64,000 nucleotides of DNA, taken from Hwanghaeella grinnelliae (lineage in GTDB: Bacteria; Pseudomonadota; Alphaproteobacteria; UBA8366; Aestuariispiraceae). The stretch spans positions 186,421 to 250,420 of the forward strand of contig NZ_SADE01000002.1 in the NCBI RefSeq assembly GCF_004005845.1, written 5' to 3'. The notes beneath the pieces were generated by a model. That model did no database searches. It was given only the letters and a program-made list of their open reading frames with translations, and was not told the origin of the DNA. Shown here in pieces: positions 9,255 to 18,574 of the stretch (position 1 is the first letter of the stretch; each line of letters begins with the position of its first letter). A program made the position numbers and the translations under genes.

Positions 9255-10204
9255 CGACCCCTTCGGAACAGAACAAGGGCCGGGATCATGGCGAGTATCA
9301 CCAGATACCGGCCCAAATCGTCGAACAGCAGCGGCGCCAGTTCGGACTTCGCCAGATATTCGGTGCGCGAGTCCTTCAACAGATCTGACAGGTCCGACAG
9401 TTCCTTCATACCGATGGCCAGTCCGCCACCGGCATCCGCCAATTGGTTTAGCGCCTTCTCGTCAGGCGGCGGCATCTCGGGATTGGCTTCGGCGATTTGT
9501 GCGTCAGGCGGAATGAAGATGGTCGATACACGGCCTCCCGCTTCGACAATGTCGAGAGTTTCCTGCAACGCCGCCGTGTTCATGCCGCCGCCATCCGTGA
9601 TCAGCACGATATCGCCGGATAGAATCCCTGCTTCCTGGAATAGGCCCCTGGCCATGCCGAGCGCACGTTCCGGCCGGCTGCCGACACTGGGCATCAGCTC
9701 AGCATCCAGGACCGCGATCGGTCCTTCCAGCGTAGCTGTATCGATGGTCATCGCGCTGACCAGGAAGGGGTCGCCGGTATAGAGGATAAGCCCCACCGGG
9801 CGCGCGCCGACCCGCTGCAGCAGATAGGCCGCCGCCGCTTGGGCGTCATCCAAACTGCCGCCCTTCGTGACCGATGGCGACATATCCATAAGCAGCATGA
9901 TGCCGTCGAGGTTTTGAAAGGACGGCGCATCGTCGTTCTGCCGTGCCGGCCCACTCAATGCGACGCAAAGCACAACGGCGGCCGCAAGCGGTGCCAGATG
10001 GCCCCAGCGCGATTGCGGATAGGCAACATGGCCTAGCTTAACCAAAACCGGCATCAGCGCCGTGTCGATCACCGCATTCCAACCGGCAAGACCACCGCGC
10101 TTGTGACGCAGCCAAAAGAAAAGAAGAATCAGGAACGGCAGGCCCACCAGCCAATAGGCACGGAGCAACCAGAAGTCCTGGAACAGTTCGTAGGTTCCGC
10201 TCAT
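9251..10204 (-). CDS. batB: vWA-domain membrane protein (BatB-like)
   Basis: A 317-residue protein with N-terminal transmembrane segments (WLVGLPFLILLFFWLRHK and a second near HLAPLAAAVVLCVALSG), a von Willebrand A domain with the metal-binding DxSxS motif in LLMDMSPSVTKGG, and a C-terminal transmembrane segment (YLVILAMIPALVLFRRG). This layout is typical of BatA/BatB. The start is the ATG at 10204, which overlaps the upstream stop by four bases; the longer frame to 10273 is just the tail of the previous gene read in another frame. It should sit in the inner membrane with the vWA domain facing the periplasm. I assign BatB rather than BatA from gene order only. Confidence 0.83.
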   Translation of the reverse strand: MSGTYELFQDFWLLRAYWLVGLPFLILLFFWLRHKRGGLAGWNAVIDTALMPVLVKLGHVAYPQSRWGHLAPLAAAVVLCVALSGPARQNDDAPSFQNLDGIMLLMDMSPSVTKGGSLDDAQAAAAYLLQRVGARPVGLILYTGDPFLVSAMTIDTATLEGPIAVLDAELMPSVGSRPERALGMARGLFQEAGILSGDIVLITDGGGMNTAALQETLDIVEAGGRVSTIFIPPDAQIAEANPEMPPPDEKALNQLADAGGGLAIGMKELSDLSDLLKDSRTEYLAKSELAPLLFDDLGRYLVILAMIPALVLFRRGR

Positions 10205-11157
10205 TCCGTTGTCCGATGCATGAAGGCGATGAAGACAGCCAGCAGAAGCGCCAAGGCTGCCGGCAGCATCCAATATTCGTGATGCACTTCCAGCGGCGGC
10301 TGCAGGGTCGGGCTTGGTTCCAATGCATCCAAGGCGTCCGCCACCGCGGTCAGATCGCTCATATTCTTGACGCGGAAACTTTGGCCGCCGCTTTCCTCGG
10401 CGACCTCACGCAGGGTTTTAGTATCGACCGCGTCCCGTGTTTTCGGCGCCGTCTCCAAATCGACGGGGCCAAGCGCAATGGTGTGGACGCGGATCCCATG
10501 TTCCTTGGCAAGTCCGGCCACGTCGATGGCCGAGACCGTGCCCTTGGTGTCGACCCCGTCGGACAACAGAATGACGACCCGGCTGGGCGCATCCGATTTC
10601 GACAACCGTTTCACCGCCAGACCCAACCCATCGCTGATCGCGGTCGAGCGACCGGATATACCGATGACCGCCTCTTGGATCGCGCGGGCGACCGCTACCG
10701 TGTCGAAGGTCAGCGGCGAGCCGAAATAAGCACGATCCCCGAAGATCACCAGACCGATCCGGTCGCCGACCCGGCGTCGGACGAAATGCGCGCCAACCTT
10801 CTGAACCGCTTGCAAGCGGGTGAGGTCCTGGCCGTCGAGATTGAAATCCTCCTTCTCCATACTGCCGGATAGATCGAGCGCCAGGACGATATCCCGGCCG
10901 GAAGACGGTATGGCGTCGCTGGTCCCCAGCATGCGCGGCCCGGCAAGCGCCACGACGAGCATGAGCCACAACAGCGAGGGCAGCGCCCGGCGTACATGTG
11001 TGGCGTAACCGATGCTGCCGATTTCCGCCATCGCGCCGGCAATGGCCGAGGGTACGAAGAACGCGCCGCTCTCTCGACGGCGCGGGGGCAACAGGAACCG
11101 CGCCAGGAAAGGCAGGGGCAGCAACATCAGGGCGAGAGGGTCGGCGAGGCTCCACAT
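10201..11157 (-). CDS. batA: vWA-domain membrane protein (BatA-like)
   Basis: A 318-residue protein with the BatA layout: an N-terminal hydrophobic hairpin (LADPLALMLLPLPFLARFLL, then ALPSLLWLMLVVALAGPRML), a vWA domain with intact MIDAS motif DLSGSM in VLALDLSGSMEKEDF plus the downstream T and D (GRSTAISDGLG, LLSDGVDT), and a C-terminal transmembrane segment (LPAALALLLAVFIAF). The start is ATG 11157, one base after the stop of the DUF4381 gene; 55 extra upstream codons in the same frame are not coding. The MIDAS suggests metal-dependent binding of partner proteins. It forms a tandem pair with the next vWA gene. Confidence 0.87.
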   Translation of the reverse strand: MWSLADPLALMLLPLPFLARFLLPPRRRESGAFFVPSAIAGAMAEIGSIGYATHVRRALPSLLWLMLVVALAGPRMLGTSDAIPSSGRDIVLALDLSGSMEKEDFNLDGQDLTRLQAVQKVGAHFVRRRVGDRIGLVIFGDRAYFGSPLTFDTVAVARAIQEAVIGISGRSTAISDGLGLAVKRLSKSDAPSRVVILLSDGVDTKGTVSAIDVAGLAKEHGIRVHTIALGPVDLETAPKTRDAVDTKTLREVAEESGGQSFRVKNMSDLTAVADALDALEPSPTLQPPLEVHHEYWMLPAALALLLAVFIAFMHRTTE

Positions 11158-11158
11158 G

Positions 11159-11548
11159 CTAGCCTCCCCGCTCTGCGGCCAAGCGCAGAATTTCCGCATC
11201 CAGGGCTTCAAGGTCGATATCTGCGTCCGGGCGATACAGATCCTGGCGCCAGGCGGGTTCGGTATCCTGTTCCTCGGCGGCCGACCGGCGCAATTCCGAC
11301 CAGAGCCGCACCTGCCGGACAAGCCTGTCAGACGCGGGCAATGCGCGGAACGAGTCGAGGTTTTGCGCGACCTGCTCGCGTTTGGTTAAACGGCGGGCCA
11401 GGAACGGCCGTAGCAGCAGATACAGAACGATGCCGAGCGCCAGACCAACGCCGAAGGCGGCGCAACCGTCCTGCCAGGTCAGGTCGGCGAATCCCGCGGG
11501 CAGGCGCGGCGGATGCAATTTGCTGACGATGTCAGACGGCGTCTGCAT
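11159..11548 (-). CDS. DUF4381-like membrane protein of the Bat operon
   Basis: A 129-residue protein starting MQTPSDIVSKLHPPRLP, with one transmembrane helix (about residues 26-50, CAAFGVGLALGIVLYLLLRPFLARRL) and a charged helical C-terminal part. Position between DUF58 and BatA genes, length and layout match DUF4381 members of gammaproteobacterial and alphaproteobacterial Bat operons. The start at 11548 lies inside the end of the DUF58 gene (17-base overlap); the 40 codons upstream in this frame belong to the overlap and look non-coding. Function unknown; probably an inner-membrane partner of the vWA proteins. The family call is from memory of layout, not from a search. Confidence 0.72.
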   Translation of the reverse strand: MQTPSDIVSKLHPPRLPAGFADLTWQDGCAAFGVGLALGIVLYLLLRPFLARRLTKREQVAQNLDSFRALPASDRLVRQVRLWSELRRSAAEEQDTEPAWRQDLYRPDADIDLEALDAEILRLAAERGG

Positions 11549-12428
11549 AAATCGCCCCCACCGTTTCTTCCAACACCGTATCGGCGTCGACGACCCTGAC
11601 CGTTGCCCCGGCATCGCGCAGGGCTTGGACACGCCTCTCCGCCGATGCCGCACCCTTTGTAAAGGCACCCCATTTCAGCGCACCATCTTCCGAAAAGTAC
11701 GGTAGATTTCTTTGCGGCGGATCCCGCTCGAATGCGTCCCTGATCAGGAAGATCTCTACACTCGCCAGCCGCAACAGGGGCCGAATAGCCTGTTCGACAA
11801 CATCGTCCCCATCGTCGAAGCCCGTCGTCAGAACCACGGTCGCCCCGCGCGGAACAAGTCGCGCGACACGGTCGATATGACTATCCAGGCCCGCACTTGG
11901 AACCCGGTCGCCGGACGCCAACCCTTCCAAAGCCTGACGATGCGCTTGGGCGAGCGACCCGGCGATGCGTACCATCGCCGTATCCCTTTCCCGCGGCGGC
12001 TGGAACATGGATTCACGATCGGAAAAAGCCAACAGCCCTACGCGTCCGCCGGCATATAAGCTGCGCCATCCGGCCAAGGCCGCCAATTCAGCTGCCAGAA
12101 CCGACCGTAGACGGTTTCTGGTTCCCCACAACATGGTGTGGCGGAAATCAACGACCAGCATGGCCGTGCGGTCCTGGTCTTCATGGAAGGTGCGCACATG
12201 CGGCTTACCGGTCCGGGCCGTGGCCATCGCATCCATATGCCGGATATCGTCGCCATCCGCATAGGGACGGATATCGCGGATATCCAATCCACTGCCGCGC
12301 TTTTTTCCGGCATGACTGCCCGGACGACCGGTCTCGGCGAGATGGGGCAAGGAGGATTGCGCCAACGCGCGGAGACGGATCAGCCGATCCGCATCGACCG
12401 ACGCGCCGGGATGGCCATGCCAGTCCAT
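11532..12428 (-). CDS. DUF58 protein of the Bat operon
   Basis: A 298-residue cytoplasmic protein with the DUF58 signature near residues 44-75 (GSGLDIRDIRPYADGDDIR followed by HMDAMATARTGKPHVRTF) and a vWA-like fold after it (RTAMLVVDFRHTMLWG). The last acidic residue of the usual vWA metal site is not obvious, as is common for DUF58. DUF58 genes nearly always follow moxR in this operon, 11 bases apart here, and are thought to be clients or adaptors of the MoxR ATPase. The 3' end overlaps the next gene. Biochemical role unknown. Confidence 0.87.
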   Translation of the reverse strand: MDWHGHPGASVDADRLIRLRALAQSSLPHLAETGRPGSHAGKKRGSGLDIRDIRPYADGDDIRHMDAMATARTGKPHVRTFHEDQDRTAMLVVDFRHTMLWGTRNRLRSVLAAELAALAGWRSLYAGGRVGLLAFSDRESMFQPPRERDTAMVRIAGSLAQAHRQALEGLASGDRVPSAGLDSHIDRVARLVPRGATVVLTTGFDDGDDVVEQAIRPLLRLASVEIFLIRDAFERDPPQRNLPYFSEDGALKWGAFTKGAASAERRVQALRDAGATVRVVDADTVLEETVGAIYADAV

Positions 12429-12439
12429 TGCCGTCGCTC

Positions 12440-13450
12440 CTAAAGCGGTTTCACATCATTGAGCAGCCGCGCAACGAGGCTGCGCGCCGTGTCGCCATTC
12501 GCCGTCGCGCGCCAGGTCGGAATGATCCGGTGCGCCAGAACGTCAGGCGCCAGGACCTGAACGTCTTCGGGCACGCCATAGTCGCGGCCATGTAAATAGG
12601 CGCGGGCGCGCACGGAAGCCGCCAGCGACAGCGTTCCGCGCGGTGAAACCGCGTGTTCGATTGCCTCGCTCACTTCGGGAACAGGCGAACCGTCGCGCGT
12701 CGCCATCACCAATCGGACGATGAAATCCTTCAACGCGGCGGAGAGGTGAACCGTCTCAACTTCTTTCCGGGCCGCCAGGATCGCATCCGAATTCGTCAAC
12801 GATGAGATCACCGCCGGCTGCGCCGCCTCACTCTCAACCAAATTCAGGATCGACATTTCCGTCACCGCATCCGGCAGGGTCAGCATCACATGCATCAGAA
12901 ACCTGTCGAGCTGCGCTTCGGGAAGGGGAAAGGTTCCTTCATGTTCAATGGAGTTCTGCGTCGCCACCACCATGAAACAGGGCGGCAGGGCCTGAGTAAC
13001 GCCACCGGCCGTGACCTGCCCTTCGGCCATCGCTTCCAGCAGGGCCGATTGAACCTTGGGCGGGGCGCGGTTGATTTCGTCCACCAGCACCAGCGCGTGG
13101 AAAATCGGACCCTTAACAAATTCGAAAACGCCCGTGTCGGGTCGAAAGACTTGGGTGCCGGTGACATCGGCCGGCATCAGATCGGGTGTGCATTGGATAC
13201 GCGCGAAACTACCCTCCAGGCCGGAGGCGAGCCGCTTAACCGCCCGCGTCTTTGCCAAGCCGGGCGGACCTTCGATCAGCAGATGACCGCCGGTCAACAA
13301 ACCGATCGCCAAACGCTCGACCATACCTTCATGACCGATCAGGCCGGCGCAGACATTCCCGACCAGATCATGTATCGGGCCCGCGGCATTCTGGTTGCTC
13401 GGCGGCGGCGCGGCGGAATCCGGCGCGCCGTTGGGTACGGAAGTATCCAA
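12440..13450 (-). CDS. MoxR-family AAA+ ATPase
   Basis: First gene of the seven-gene Bat operon, 336 residues. Walker A GPPGLAKT and Walker B VLVDEINRAPPKVQSALLEAMAEGQVT are intact, and the sensor region is VVATQNSIEHEGTFPLPEAQLDRF, which defines the MoxR branch. MoxR ATPases act as chaperones that mature or activate vWA-domain partners; two such partners are encoded downstream. The first 24 residues are low complexity (Pro, Ala, Asn) and could be trimmed, but the family core starts at HDLVGNVCAGLIGHE. The promoter should lie in the 245-base gap between this gene and the hydantoinase gene. Confidence 0.92.
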   Translation of the reverse strand: MDTSVPNGAPDSAAPPPSNQNAAGPIHDLVGNVCAGLIGHEGMVERLAIGLLTGGHLLIEGPPGLAKTRAVKRLASGLEGSFARIQCTPDLMPADVTGTQVFRPDTGVFEFVKGPIFHALVLVDEINRAPPKVQSALLEAMAEGQVTAGGVTQALPPCFMVVATQNSIEHEGTFPLPEAQLDRFLMHVMLTLPDAVTEMSILNLVESEAAQPAVISSLTNSDAILAARKEVETVHLSAALKDFIVRLVMATRDGSPVPEVSEAIEHAVSPRGTLSLAASVRARAYLHGRDYGVPEDVQVLAPDVLAHRIIPTWRATANGDTARSLVARLLNDVKPL

Positions 13451-13561
13451 CGTATTTCCTTCCCTGTTCCCGCCAATCTTCTTTTTCTATCTACGATGCG
13501 GCGGGGGTTTTAACCCAATCGGGACCGATCAGGCTGAATGCATACAATCTACCTTTCAGAC

Positions 13562-13586
13562 ATCGCCGGTTAGAGAAACCGGCGAT
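13562..13586. terminator. Perfect 10-bp hairpin downstream of the hydantoinase gene
   Basis: ATCGCCGGTT (13562-13571) and AACCGGCGAT (13577-13586) form a perfect 10-bp stem with a 5-nt loop. It lies between the hydantoinase stop and the moxR start, both on the minus strand. No U-run follows on either strand, so it is either a Rho-assisted or processing hairpin at the 3' end of the hydantoinase transcript or an operator upstream of moxR. The call is tentative. Confidence 0.4.
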
Positions 13587-13695
13587 TCAAGCAAGAGTAA
13601 TATCTTAACGGTGAACAGGAACACCGGCCAACACCGACTTTCGGACGAGAAGGCCAACGGAGCAAAGCCCCGTCGGCCGACCCGGTTTTGCTCAC

Positions 13696-16600
13696 TCACT
13701 CAGCCGCCGCGGCCGGACGCTGCGGGGTCAAGTCGAACCGATCGTCTGTCGCCCGTGCACCGGGATCGCGTTCCTCCGGCGGGCCGTACCCGCCACCGCC
13801 CGGCGTCAACATGATCAGGGCATCGCCCGCGGGCACGATCTGTTTCCCCATGCCGCGCAAGCGCTCGCCCGACCGCAGGGAGAGCTGCCCCGATGAGCCG
13901 ATCTCACCACCAGCCCGCCCGCGCGGCGGATTCTGGATCCGATCGAACAAGGCGAAAATGGCGAAAGGCGCGCTTTCCGCATGCTCGATCTCCATCGCCT
14001 GGCCCAGCCCGCCGCGGTACTTCCCTTCCCCGCCCGATCCGGCGCGGTATTCCTTGCGACGGAATATCACGGGGGCGATGGTTTCGGTGATTTCCACCGG
14101 GGTGCAGCGCACGCCCGATGGGAAAGCGGTAGCCGACAATCCGTCGCGGCCCGGGCGCGCGCCGGTGCCGCCCGAATGGAAGATCATCGCGGTGAAGGGC
14201 GTAGCGTCGCCATAATCCGCATCGCCGACGATGCCGTGCCCGCCGGACAACATCGGGTTCCACAACGAGGATGAACCTTCCGCCGGCGCGCAGCCCGGTT
14301 TCGCCTTATCCAGACACCCTAACACCACATCCGGCAGCATTTGACCCGTCACATGGCGGATATTCACCGCCGCCGGGCGCGGCGCGTTGAGGATACAGCC
14401 TTCCGGCGCGGTAACATGGATCGTTCCCAACGACCCTGCATTGTTCGGAACTTTCGGTCCGACAACGCAGCGCACCCCGAAGGAGGCATAGGCCTGGGTA
14501 TAGGTGAGCGGCACGTTGATGCCATAGGCGGACATCGCCGACGTGCCGTCGAAATCGACCTTCAGCCCATCCGCCTCGGTGGACAGTTTCGCCGTCAGGG
14601 TCAGCGGATGATCATAACCGTCGACGGTCATGCTGTTTTCATACACGCCTGACGGCAATTCCCGGATCGCGTCCAACATCGCCGCACGGGACGTATCGAT
14701 CACGTGGTCCGCGATTTCGGTGAGGTCGTCGAGGTCGAAATCCGCCATCATCTCATCAAGCCGGCGGCACCCGATCTCGTTACAGGTGGCAAGTGAATAA
14801 AGGTCGCCGACCACCTGGACCGGTTCGCGCACATTGGCGCGGACGATATCCATCAAGGGTTCGCTGACCGTCCCCTTGTCGAAGAACTTCATGATCGGGA
14901 TGCACAGGCCTTCTTCGAAGACCTGCCCGGCATCCGGCCCAAAGCCCCGGCCGCCGATATCGACGACATGGACCGTGGACGCGAAGAGCGCCACCGCCTT
15001 GCCCTTGCGGAAAGCCGGGGTCACGACCGTGAAGTCGAAAAGATGACCGGTACCCATCCAGGGGTCATTGGTCAAATAGACGTCCCCTTCGGCCATTGTC
15101 TCAATCGGGTATTTTTCGAGGAAGAAGTCGACGGAAGCGGCCATGGCGTTCACATGGCCCGGCGTGCCGGTAACGGCCTGGGCCAGCATGCGGCCATCCG
15201 TGTCGAAAATACCGGCCGACAGGTCCCCGGCCTCGCGGACGGAGGTGGAAAAGGCGGTGCGGATCAGGGCCTGGGCCTGTTCCTCCACGACAGAGATCAT
15301 CCGGTCCCAAACGACCTGACGGCGGATATCCTCGGCCAAATCACTGGCGGCCGCCCCTGCATCCGCGTCCCGGGTCAGGACAATATCGCCCATCGGGTTT
15401 ATTACGGCTGAAAAGCCGGATGGAACAATCGTCGTCGTCTGCTCTTCCACCAAGGCGGCCGGACCGGACAATTCGGCCCCGGCGGACAAATCCACGCGCC
15501 GATACAAACCCGCTTCCGCAGGCTTGTCCCCTCGTCCCGGCTGAAGCAGATCACGTACACCGTACGCGTCACCGGTTGAAACCTCCGCCGATTCGCTATT
15601 TGCAGAAAGAGACAACTGCGTTTCAGAGGGGGCGGAAAGGGTTAGGGTCCAGGTCAAAATCTCAACCTCCAGGCCTGGAACCACGCGCCCGTATTGTTCG
15701 CTGTACGCCTTTTCGAAAGCAGCATGCAACGCATCCGCATCAGATGCCTCAAACGGCCGATCCGGCAGGGAAACCTTGATTTCGTGTCCTTGCCCCACAT
15801 ACCGCATGAAAGCGTGCCGCTGCGTCACCAAATCGGCATCGGGTGCGCCGAGACGTACGACGACCTCAGCTTCCGCGTACATTTCGTCCATCAGTTCGTT
15901 TGCGCCAGACAGATCGAAGTCGGAAAGGCGCATATAGCGGCTGCGCACCACTTCGTACGCGACCGGGGCCAGCAGGAATCCGAAAGCGGAGCCCACCCCC
16001 GCATTGCCCGGAATGACGACCTTGTCGATGCCAAGTTTCTCCGCCACACGGGCGGCATGCAATGGGGCCGCACCGCCAAAGGCGATCATCGTGCGGTCCG
16101 CGATTTCCTTGCCGCGCTCAACCGCATGCACCCTGGCGGCCGAAGCCATATTCTCATCCACGATTTCGATCAGCCCCAATGCGGCGCCGGACGCGTCCAT
16201 GGACAAAGCGTCGCCCAAATCCCGCTTCATGGCGCCTTTGGCCGCCTCGACATCCAACTGCATGCTGCCGCCGGCAAAATCCTTCGGATCGATCCGGCCC
16301 AGCAGCAGGTTTGCGTCTGTGACCGTCGGTTTGTTTCCATCCCGGCCATAGCAGGCAGGGCCGGGATCCGCCCCCGCGCTTTCCGGACCGACCTGAATCC
16401 GGCCCAGGGCATCGACGGAGGCGATGGATCCGCCGCCAGCGCCGATTTCCACCATTTCGACCACGGGAATTTTCACCGGCAAACCGCTGCCCTTCATGAA
16501 ACGGTGGGTTCGGTCGACCTCGAAACTGCGGGACAACAATGGCTCCCCATCGTCGATCAGGCAGATCTTCGCGGTGGTGCCGCCCATATCGAAGGACAGA

Positions 16601-17454
16601 ACGCTATCCTCGCCCAAGGCTTTCGCGATCGCAGCGGCAAGGATCGCACCGCCCGCAGGCCCGGATTCCACCAGGCGGATCGGGAAGTCAGCCGCGGTCT
16701 TGGCGGTCACCAAGCTGCCCCCGCTGGTCATCATCAGGAACGGGCAGGTGAATCCGCGTTCGGCCAGCCTTTTGTCGAGGTCGGCCAGATAGCGCCCCAT
16801 CAGCGGCTTCACATAGGCATTTGCCACGGTGGTAGACTGGCGGTCGAATTCGCGGACCTCCGGGCAAACCTGGGCGGAAAGCGACAAGGGAAGGTCCGGA
16901 TAGGCCTTGGCGATGATTTCCGCGACGCGTTCCTCATGCGCCGGGTTCGCGTAGGCGTGAAGCAGGCCGATGGAAAGGCTTTCGATCCCTTCCGCCTCGA
17001 TCCTCGGCAACCACGCCTCGACACTTGCCTCGTCCAGCGGCGTCAGCACATTGCCGCGCCAGTCGAGCCGTTCGACAACCGGCCAACGCATGTCGCGCGT
17101 CGCCAAGGGCGCCGGGCGTTCGGCATAGAGATCATATTGGTCGAAACGGTTTTCGTAGGCGATTTCAAGGGAATCACGATGCCCTTCCGTCACGATCAGG
17201 GCGGTTTTCGCGCCTTTCCGTTCGATCAACGCATTGGTGGCCAGCGTCGTTCCGTGAATGATCAAATCCACCTGGCTGGGCGCAATCCCCGCCCGCTCCA
17301 GGACCGCATTGGCGCCGGTCATGAACCCATCTGCCGGATTTGAGGGCGTGGTCAGGACTTTCTGGGTCCAATGCCCCGACGGCGCCTCCAGGACAATATC
17401 CGTGAAGGTCCCGCCGATATCTACCGCCAAACGCACCCGGCTCTGCTCACCCAT
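13696..17454 (-). CDS. Fused hydantoinase A/B, 5-oxoprolinase-type ATP-dependent amidohydrolase
   Basis: A 1252-residue fusion of HyuA (residues about 1-700, ATP-binding start VDIGGTFTDIVLEA, DMGGTTAKICLI, GAGGGSIA) and HyuB (about 710-1240, opening WDRMISVVEEQAQALIRTAFS, with GDLSAGIFDTDG and NDPWMGTGH). Most bacteria encode the two halves separately; the fusion is the layout of eukaryotic 5-oxoprolinase and some proteobacterial paralogues. It would open a cyclic amide such as 5-oxoproline, hydantoin or N-methylhydantoin using ATP. The start at 17454 is preceded by AAAGGA nine bases upstream; 17 further codons to 17505 lack such a site. It stands alone with no transporter or regulator beside it, so the substrate is open. 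Confidence 0.9.
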   Translation of the reverse strand: MGEQSRVRLAVDIGGTFTDIVLEAPSGHWTQKVLTTPSNPADGFMTGANAVLERAGIAPSQVDLIIHGTTLATNALIERKGAKTALIVTEGHRDSLEIAYENRFDQYDLYAERPAPLATRDMRWPVVERLDWRGNVLTPLDEASVEAWLPRIEAEGIESLSIGLLHAYANPAHEERVAEIIAKAYPDLPLSLSAQVCPEVREFDRQSTTVANAYVKPLMGRYLADLDKRLAERGFTCPFLMMTSGGSLVTAKTAADFPIRLVESGPAGGAILAAAIAKALGEDSVLSFDMGGTTAKICLIDDGEPLLSRSFEVDRTHRFMKGSGLPVKIPVVEMVEIGAGGGSIASVDALGRIQVGPESAGADPGPACYGRDGNKPTVTDANLLLGRIDPKDFAGGSMQLDVEAAKGAMKRDLGDALSMDASGAALGLIEIVDENMASAARVHAVERGKEIADRTMIAFGGAAPLHAARVAEKLGIDKVVIPGNAGVGSAFGFLLAPVAYEVVRSRYMRLSDFDLSGANELMDEMYAEAEVVVRLGAPDADLVTQRHAFMRYVGQGHEIKVSLPDRPFEASDADALHAAFEKAYSEQYGRVVPGLEVEILTWTLTLSAPSETQLSLSANSESAEVSTGDAYGVRDLLQPGRGDKPAEAGLYRRVDLSAGAELSGPAALVEEQTTTIVPSGFSAVINPMGDIVLTRDADAGAAASDLAEDIRRQVVWDRMISVVEEQAQALIRTAFSTSVREAGDLSAGIFDTDGRMLAQAVTGTPGHVNAMAASVDFFLEKYPIETMAEGDVYLTNDPWMGTGHLFDFTVVTPAFRKGKAVALFASTVHVVDIGGRGFGPDAGQVFEEGLCIPIMKFFDKGTVSEPLMDIVRANVREPVQVVGDLYSLATCNEIGCRRLDEMMADFDLDDLTEIADHVIDTSRAAMLDAIRELPSGVYENSMTVDGYDHPLTLTAKLSTEADGLKVDFDGTSAMSAYGINVPLTYTQAYASFGVRCVVGPKVPNNAGSLGTIHVTAPEGCILNAPRPAAVNIRHVTGQMLPDVVLGCLDKAKPGCAPAEGSSSLWNPMLSGGHGIVGDADYGDATPFTAMIFHSGGTGARPGRDGLSATAFPSGVRCTPVEITETIAPVIFRRKEYRAGSGGEGKYRGGLGQAMEIEHAESAPFAIFALFDRIQNPPRGRAGGEIGSSGQLSLRSGERLRGMGKQIVPAGDALIMLTPGGGGYGPPEERDPGARATDDRFDLTPQRPAAAAE

Positions 17455-17652
17455 TACAATTCCTTTCGACACGGGGCGCCCCATTACAAACGACCGCCCT
17501 ACCAAAATACCAACATATCATCCGAAGCAGCATCACGATCGGCAACGGTCGGCAGGTGCCGTCCCGTCACCGTTCTGTGCGCTGCCCTGACTGTTGCATT
17601 CGAAGGCTTTCACCGACAAGGTTGAAGCATCGATTTTTCGCGAAAAGGACCG

Positions 17653-18486
17653 ATGATGAAAATCCGCTTGCTGCCGGTCGTGCGCTTCCTCGGCGTCGTT
17701 GGAGTTGCGCTCTTGGCCCATGCCGCCTTGACGCAGAAAACCAACGCCGCGGATATCGCGCTGCAGCCGCACCAGGCGCATTATCGGCTGGAAACAACGG
17801 AAATCCGCATGCCGGGCGCCAACGCGTCCCTTCCGGGCGAGTTTATCGTGCGGCTTCAGAAGCGCTGCACAGGCTGGGTTTTGCTGACACAGCTCACTTT
17901 GGGGCTTGAGGTCGCCAACGGCCAGATCCTCGAAATTCAGTCCATCGGCGCGGCGGAAGAATCTTTGGACGGCCGTTCGATGAACTTCGAGTCCACGCTT
18001 CGGATGAACAACGAGCTGATTGAATCCCTAAAGGGGAACGCCCGGTTGAACGCCGATGGCGGTGGGGTCGTCAATGTGACCGAACCCGGCCCTAAAACCC
18101 TTCCCCTGCCCAAGGATACGATCTTTTCCGTTTCCGCCTTTCACGAGACGGTCGGCAAGATCATGGCGGGCGAGAAAATCGTCAGCTACATCCTGTTCGA
18201 CGGCTCGACGCCCGAACCGATTCGGGGAACCGACGTTGTCGTAGGACCCGCCAAACCCATGGAAACACCGCCGGAAGGGGATGCGGACCTGATCGCAGGA
18301 CCGGGATGGCAGGTCGTCACCTCGTTCTACGGCCTGAACGATACGGATTCACACCCCCTGGTGACGAATACCGCGCATGTCTATGCCAATGGGATAACGA
18401 CACGGATTTCGCTGGATATCGGCCTGGCGGTAACTGAAGGAACCTTGACCTTGTTGCAAGGCCTGCCCGAACCTTCCTGTCCATAG
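17653..18486 (+). CDS. eipB: Cell-envelope integrity protein EipB (DUF1849)
   Basis: A 277-residue exported protein. The signal peptide covers about residues 1-32 (core FLGVVGVALLAHAALTQ, end NAA), followed by the DUF1849 start LQPHQAHYRLE and the conserved box RLQKRCTGW. The two cysteines, C72 and C276, match the disulfide known in Brucella EipB, which ties the C-terminus to the barrel. EipB forms a periplasmic beta-spiral needed for envelope integrity in alphaproteobacteria. The start is the first ATG of two at 17653 (ATGATGAAA), with AAAGGACC just upstream. It precedes the leucyl aminopeptidase gene by 88 bases. Confidence 0.88.
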   Translation: MMKIRLLPVVRFLGVVGVALLAHAALTQKTNAADIALQPHQAHYRLETTEIRMPGANASLPGEFIVRLQKRCTGWVLLTQLTLGLEVANGQILEIQSIGAAEESLDGRSMNFESTLRMNNELIESLKGNARLNADGGGVVNVTEPGPKTLPLPKDTIFSVSAFHETVGKIMAGEKIVSYILFDGSTPEPIRGTDVVVGPAKPMETPPEGDADLIAGPGWQVVTSFYGLNDTDSHPLVTNTAHVYANGITTRISLDIGLAVTEGTLTLLQGLPEPSCP

Positions 18487-18574
18487 AGTTTGTCGAGCTT
18501 AGAAACAGCCGGTCCGACCGATCACGTTTTACTTCTACATCTGTCCATCAACGTAAAAGCCCAGAGAACCCGCA

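Noticed and set aside
15694-17343. A 549-codon plus-strand open frame opposite the hydantoinase gene
   Set aside because: Antisense shadow; low-complexity His/Gln/Arg composition and no recognisable motif.
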